From NCBI GenBank assembly GCA_024699855.1, contig JAMPIQ010000002.1:15934001-15998000 (forward strand): a stretch of 64,000 nucleotides of DNA, given 5' to 3'. Below are positions 58,939 through 64,000 of this stretch, piece by piece; the stretch's first letter is position 1, and each line of letters starts with the position of its first letter. Origin of the DNA: Aphelenchoides besseyi (lineage: Eukaryota; Nematoda; Chromadorea; Rhabditida; Aphelenchoididae). The notes under the pieces were generated by a model. The model had not been told where the DNA came from. It saw nothing but the letters and a program-made list of their open reading frames with translations, and did not search any database. The translations under genes and the position numbers were made by a program.

Positions 58939-60483
58939 TCAATCGTTTAACGTTAAAAGAGAAACTGATTTGGGCGATGACGAGCTGGACGGATCGTCCA
59001 AAGTTTCCTCGTCTTCCGGTACAATCAGATCGTATTGTTGGAGCCCTTTGGCCGATAAAATTAAAAGTTTCTCGTCGATTGGTTCGATTTGAAGAATCGG
59101 AGCTCCGACGTTCAAGCTACTTAACGGCAAAACGTCCGCGTAATTGAAGGTGTCGCGAAGTGAATAGAAGATTATTTGCTATGAAAAATGTAAACAGAAA
59201 GAAACGATAATCGTAACTAACCTCGTCGTATGTTCCGATCATAATCGTTTCGCATGCCACAGCAGCGCACATAATCGTATCGTGATTCTCGCTGTCCAAA
59301 AGCAAAGATCGCATATGCCATTTCAATTCCATTTCCTAAATTGCAATATAACAACCTGATGTTAGCGATGCTTGTCACCTCTAAATCCAATTTCAAAGTC
59401 CAGACGGCTGCTGGCTAAAAAGCGGTTGAGTTTGATTCGCCAAATGTTAACATACGCCAATTGTTGAAGAGATTAGCGTGAAAACTCCCTGATCGGGAAC
59501 TGATTCAAGAAGTTTTACCACCGAAATCGCGGTGTTAAATTTAAGACATTTGCTGAAAAAAAGTTTAACCATAACACCTGGATACTCACCGATCGATCAC
59601 ACCCTCTTGGTTCTCGACTGTTGCAACCAAAAAGCCGGAATCAAAGCCGAAGACCGTGAAATGGAAATTGTCGACTGTGATTTCACTGAATTGAATCGGA
59701 GCTCGAAACTTCTTCGTGAACAAGAATCCCGAAAAGACGCTGTGCATTTGTTCGACTGGTTGTATTCGGTCGGCAATTGAAAGGTTCTAAAGTAGTTGAG
59801 TTCAAACGACAACCTATGAGACTTACAGGATCTTTTGTAAGTGCTTCAAATGCTATAGATTTTCCCGGCGTACCGCAGACCATCCACACCAAACGATTGT
59901 CTTTCACACGCAGTTGTGTGTATGTGGGTGGAAATGCTAATTTGAATTTGCACCCTAAAAGTGGAAGATCAAAGAATTGAACTTGTTCGCGAATTACACA
60001 ATTCGATTGAGAAATCTTTGTTAATTGCATAGAAAGCGGCAAAGAAACGAGTCGGTCGAGACAGTTGATCGTTGAGAACCCATCTAAATTGTTTGGATAA
60101 TTGATCACTGCAGAATTATCGTACATAGTTCCGATATAAGCAAACGTAGGACCCTCTTCGCAGCCATATTGATGCATATAACTTCCAACCAACTCCAAAG
60201 ATAAGTCGTCAATCAACTGTTCGCATAACATTTCCCGAAGATCACGTCTAACCTTCTTCACGTTGCCTACAATAAACGAAAGTGTTCCACAAATGTCGGT
60301 CATTATGACGTGCAATTTGTCTGTGACTTGATTTTTCTTGTCGTCTGAAGAATTGACGTCAACATATTTCGCATTGGAAAACAACTTACGAGGCTTGAAA
60401 ACGTGCATGGAGTAGATGTTACACAACGAAACGTTCACGAACTTGGTCAGTTCGTATCGGCTGCCTCCTTGTGATCGAGGCAT
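58939..60483 (-). CDS. Kaptin-like beta-propeller protein (KICSTOR-type)
   Basis: Exons join from ATG 60483 (MPRSQGGSRYELTKFVNV) to TGA 58939. The C-terminal half resembles Kaptin in order and spacing: TLISSTIGPAAVWTLKLDLE, then LLLDSENHDTIMCAAVA, IMIGTYDEQIIFYSLRD, and APILQIEPIDEKLLILSAKG. Hydrophobic beta strands repeat as in a propeller; there are no WD motifs. Kaptin is a subunit of KICSTOR, which links GATOR1 to lysosomes in amino-acid control of TORC1. The N-terminal half is divergent. Its first 37 bases overlap the end of the upstream gene in another frame. Alternatives are ITFG2 or a related FG-GAP-like protein. Confidence 0.5.
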
Positions 60484-60991
60484 TTTGATTGATCGAAGTT
60501 CGTTATAGTTGATTGTCCAGCTTCTTGTTTCTCTTCCAATATCTCCGCCTTGAGCACCTCACCAATCGATTCTTCAAGTTGCTGTCGAATTTGTGACTGA
60601 AACAATTGAATTTCAAATTCAAAGGTGTTTTATTTACCTCAAGATTATCGTATTTGATCAACTTCTTTCGTTCCTCGACGTTAATTGCACACGTTTGAGG
60701 GGCAACTTTGCGTTGAAGCCAATTAGGTTCGAGAGGTTGATCGGCTGTCGACTGTTCTGTTTGTTGTCCGATTATGTCGCTAGTCAGCAAACGAAAGAGA
60801 TGTTGATCCTTGGTTGATTTCAAATCAGAAAGAAAAGTCGAAGTCTTTGCGTTTTTTGGAGTGTTCGGGTCTTTCAAACGTTTCAATCGATCCTCTGAAA
60901 TCACGAAATCTAATAACAGAAAAAATGCTTCCAACGAACCTAATGATTTCAAGTACAAATCGTCGATGTCCGCTTCTGTTCGTTGACTCAT
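60447..60991 (-). CDS. Coiled-coil protein, unassigned
   Basis: Three exons (60940-60991, 60638-60894, 60447-60596) give 152 aa: MSQRTEADIDDLYLKSLEDR at the start, a charged middle (TFLSDLKSTKDQHLFRLLTS) and a predicted coiled coil near the end (SQIRQQLEESIGEVLKAEIL). The last codons (LDHKEAADTN, stop 60447-60449) are read from bases that also encode the first residues of the Kaptin-like gene in a different frame. Family unknown. Confidence 0.55.
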
Positions 60992-61192
60992 ATCAACTCG
61001 AAGTGTTAGAGTACATCAGACACATAGTCGTTAGAAAGCTTCCATTTTACCAACGAAAACTCAACAGAGAAAATCGCAACATGAAACAAAATCGATGGAC
61101 TTTTAGTACGTATTCACGCGGGGAAGTCGAGAGAAACTTACTGAACACTTTTGTCATTTGTATATTAAATATAATCGGTCGAAACAAAGTTG

Positions 61193-61653
61193 ATGTCACG
61201 TTACAACTCTGCAGCACCACCAAGCAACTTGACCAGCACAGATGAGTTGAAAAGAGGTAAGTTAAAAACGAAGTCTCTCGTAGTTACCATTGGGTTTTTA
61301 GTCGTCTTAACGTTGTGGAAAATAGACATCGGTGATGCAATGGTTAGCGGACAAACACAAAAAGCCACGGCGATGGCTGACATTGGCTACGAGGTTGTTA
61401 ATTTTACGGTTAAACGCTTGAAGGGGTCAATCAGCAATCTGCCAACGTTGCTCGGTGATCAAAACTTGTTTTTACGTTTAAACTTATGATTTCAGAGCGC
61501 ATTCAAATGGCTAATCGTCTTGGTACAATGAATTCGAATCCACCAGTTATACATCGACCAGTCAATTCCTACATCTCGAACGACTCAGTTCCGATCGACG
61601 ATATTCCCGAAGCACCAATGAATTTCGATTGGCTACAAAACTATAAGCCTTAA
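61193..61653 (+). CDS. Short unassigned protein, tandem relative of the next gene
   Basis: Three exons (61193-61256, 61326-61454, 61496-61653) give 116 aa. The core reads QTQKATAMADIGYEVVNFTV then GSISNLPTLLERIQMAN; the tail has DDIPEAPMNFDWLQNYKP. The core resembles the N-terminal module of the next gene (TAQLMSELTNVVVDFTNDVI...NNVV), with the first two introns in the same phase. No catalytic domain. A truncated duplicate of the neighbour is likely. The last intron donor was chosen because only that site keeps the frame. Confidence 0.5.
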
Positions 61654-61831
61654 GTTTTTTTCTATTAACTCTGTGCAATTCGTTTTAATTATCGGAACTC
61701 TACTAATAAATAAAACGCTCCCAAGACCAGGCGTCGAATCGGCGAATGTTTGTAATCATTGTTTGTCAACTATCTATGTGTTTAAAAGTTTGTGGTTTAT
61801 AGCTCAAAGAATTCAGAAAGCACATTTGGTA

Positions 61832-62946
61832 ATGAATTCGGATACTTCGAATAAGCTGATGGATAAAAGTAGTAAGTTCTCTTTACATAAAAACATTCTT
61901 AGACGATTTTTTTGAAGGTATAGCGATTGCTTGGCGAGCCATCATTGGCGAACGAGTGATGAACAATGATCTCAGAACCGCACAGCTGATGTCCGAACTG
62001 ACGAATGTTGTGGTCGACTTTACGAACGATGTTATTCACAACAGTCGAAATAATGTCGTTATGCAAGTGTCGAAGTGCATTTCGCAAATGCTGGATTCCG
62101 AAAAAGATGTTGGTCGATTAGCGCCTCGAGCTGATGATCGTTTCGCACCTCCGCGTATGTTCATTCAAAGCTTTAAGTCTTTGATTTTACTTTGTTTAGT
62201 TCCCGGTCCATCCAACAAGCGAAACGATGAGTACGACAATCGAGCACCAGCAAATGACGCATACGATGAGTATGTCAGTGAATCCGAGTTGTACAATGAC
62301 GGTAGGGTCCTTCAAATTTCGTAGTTGATTGCTGTTTTTAGATAAGCCAATATCGAAGGCATTCGAACGAAAAGAAATTGCAAAAAAGGAATTCAAGAGA
62401 AGAGAAGAACCTGACTACTTCGATATAACTCATTACGATAAAATCCACATCGAACGAAATGCTCCAATGCCCTACCTGGTGATGTTGTGTGGCAAATGGC
62501 CGAATATCAAGGGACAACGAGATCTTCGTATTTTTCGATTCTTCGAAGAAACTCCATTCGAGATTTTCAAGGCAATTCAAGATACTTCCTTGTTGAATTC
62601 GTCCGTTCACTCTATCATTCTCACATGCAACACGAGATGGAACCACACGAAATACATACTCACCAATCTGGCGGATCTACGACAAATGATTGAAAGTGTT
62701 CATACGCGTTGTCCTATGGTTGCGATCAAAATGTGCGGATTTTACTCCATTACGCTACCACCATTTGCTAAGCAATTCAACGAAAAACTGGAGATCTTGT
62801 GCAAGGCACTCAGTTACGTAGAATACGTTGACATGGATACAATTGCATTAAAATTGCCCAAGGAAATTCGCACCAATGGATCGGCAGGTCGTGGATTTCT
62901 CGAGTCTTTGATCCAATTAGTCATCAATGACGTCAAGTATGCATGA
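61832..62946 (+). CDS. Unassigned 332-aa protein with possible SGNH-like C-terminal domain
   Basis: Four exons (61832-61871, 61903-62154, 62200-62301, 62342-62946) in consistent phases. The N-terminal module has two helices (FEGIAIAWRAIIGERVM and AQLMSELTNVVVDFTND). A charged linker follows (YDEYVSESELYNDD). The C-terminal half (from about residue 150) reads PMPYLVMLCGKWPN, SIILTCNTRWNHTKYILTN and FAKQFNEKLEILCKALSY, a beta-alpha pattern like SGNH/GDSL-type folds, although catalytic residues are not obvious. Role unknown. It lies 178 bp after the shorter relative on the same strand. Confidence 0.55.
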
Positions 62947-64000
62947 GTTTTTTTGTACCAGTTGTTTTATCTCATTGTTAAATGTGTGTTTCTAATTAAT
63001 CTTGTTCCGCCTTTGTTTCCTTGAAAACAGCATTATGTCCTAAAAAATGTGAGCTTGACAGCTTTTTTTGACCCCAAATGAAACATTTGTTACTCGAATT
63101 AATCAGACTTCAGGTTGATATTTAACAGAATTAATAAAGTGAAACTTAACATTGTCTTTTTGTGCTTACTGATAGATACAAAACATTCTTTTGATGAATG
63201 TTCAAGTTTCAACTCGTCTTGTTAGCAAAGTAATCAAGGTCCTCGGATAAACACAGATTAATGAAAGTTGTTGTTGTGGAATTGACGGTCAGTCTATTGA
63301 TAGGTTCGGAAATAACGTATAATGTCCCATACTGCAAATTTGTAAACCCGATTCGGCTTAATAGTGATCGAAGTCAATATTCAAACTGTAATCTCATTTT
63401 TGTCAATAATGTAGTTTTCAGAAGCTTTTCGTAAATCAGGATCGAGAATTGTTAAGGCAAAAAATTTCACTTCATCCACACAATAAAAGTGCGGATGAGT
63501 AAAGTTTGTTTGTCTGTATCCTGAATGGCCAATAAGAGCGGACACTTTCTCGAAATGAGCACTCTTCTTTTATGCTAATTTGTGTTCGACTGATTGAAAT
63601 GACATGTTCACGGAATTGAAAAGTGGAAGAGTCTCGATTTGATCACGAAACTTTGCGAGTCGAAGATTAGAATACGGCGATTTGACGTGAGCTAATAGAA
63701 AGAAATTGGTCGTAAACGGTTGATGACAACAAAAGTTAGTATTATTGTCAAGTTGTTTTGAATAACTTGAAAATAATTGAAATCGTTGTAAAACCAAAGC
63801 AACCAAATCAGAGAGATTTAAGTAGTTTTGTAATGGTCGCCGTTTTTGTTGATTAGATACCAAGATCTTGAGAGATGTTGAGCTGCGAGTTTAGTTGTTA
63901 ATGAGTTAAGTTTAGACGAAAACAAATCGACAAAATTGTTTAGTTAAGAATGGAAACGATGAGATGAGGGAGTTTTGAAAGGTTTGACAAATGGGTGTTG
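62947..64000. other. Terminal spacer, no supported gene
   Basis: About 1 kb of AT-rich sequence. A 97-codon minus-strand frame (63570-63863) has no start context, domain or splice link, and is probably chance. No repeats or RNA genes recognised. Confidence 0.45.

Noticed and set aside
63570..63863. 97-codon minus-strand frame near the window end
   Set aside because: Low-complexity composition without splice sites or homology that I recognise.

Overview
The window looks like nuclear DNA of a nematode, probably free-living. Almost every gene is split by introns of about 40-50 bp with GT..AG ends and a TTTCAG-like acceptor. It encodes nematode-type families: MIG-18-like fibronectin-I repeat proteins, paralogous 7-transmembrane chemoreceptors and a DEG/ENaC subunit. 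I rebuilt exons by hand, checking that splice phases agree and that frames stay open; coordinates are CDS spans including introns, and 5' ends are less sure than 3' ends.

Layout. 0-2 kb: ends of poorly recognised genes. 4.2-8.2 kb: an 11-exon FMNL/FRL-type formin (+). 9.0-9.9 kb: a short secreted MIG-18-like protein. 12.3-20.5 kb: a C2H2 zinc-finger regulator with a second, alternative first exon that carries a CENP-B/pipsqueak-type helix-turn-helix. 21-23.2 kb: a small cysteine-bearing secreted protein (-) and a six-repeat MIG-18-like protein (+). 23.2-30 kb is a gene-poor stretch with decayed DNA: a dead Tc1-like transposon, an actin exon with a stop and a deletion, a protein-kinase C-terminal fragment and unassigned remnants. 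30.2-36.6 kb: two chemoreceptors, an RTE-like retrotransposon remnant and a divergent zinc-finger-like gene. 36.6-38.9 kb: a 13-exon DEG/ENaC channel.

From 39 kb the window is dense with housekeeping genes. On the minus strand are NUP155 (39.1-44.2), a second chemoreceptor of the 30-kb type (44.8-46.0), an exosome RRP43/EXOSC8-like subunit (46.6-47.6), an arrestin-domain protein, cardiolipin synthase, SNW1/SKIP and UVSSA (50.0-57.3, same strand with gaps of 266-404 bp, a possible operon). A Kaptin-like propeller protein lies at 58.9-60.5; its ORF start overlaps the end of a coiled-coil gene in another frame. On the plus strand are BBS8/TTC8 (47.9-49.9), two small unassigned genes (57.5-58.9) and a tandem pair of related unassigned genes (61.2-62.9). 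The last 1 kb holds nothing I can support.

The strongest unusual signals are the alternative first exons of the zinc-finger/HTH gene (which swap half of a zinc finger for an HTH module), the exact intron difference between the two chemoreceptor paralogs, the overlapping coding ends near 60.46 kb, the tandem pair at 61-63 kb, and an actin exon that still ends at a splice donor.
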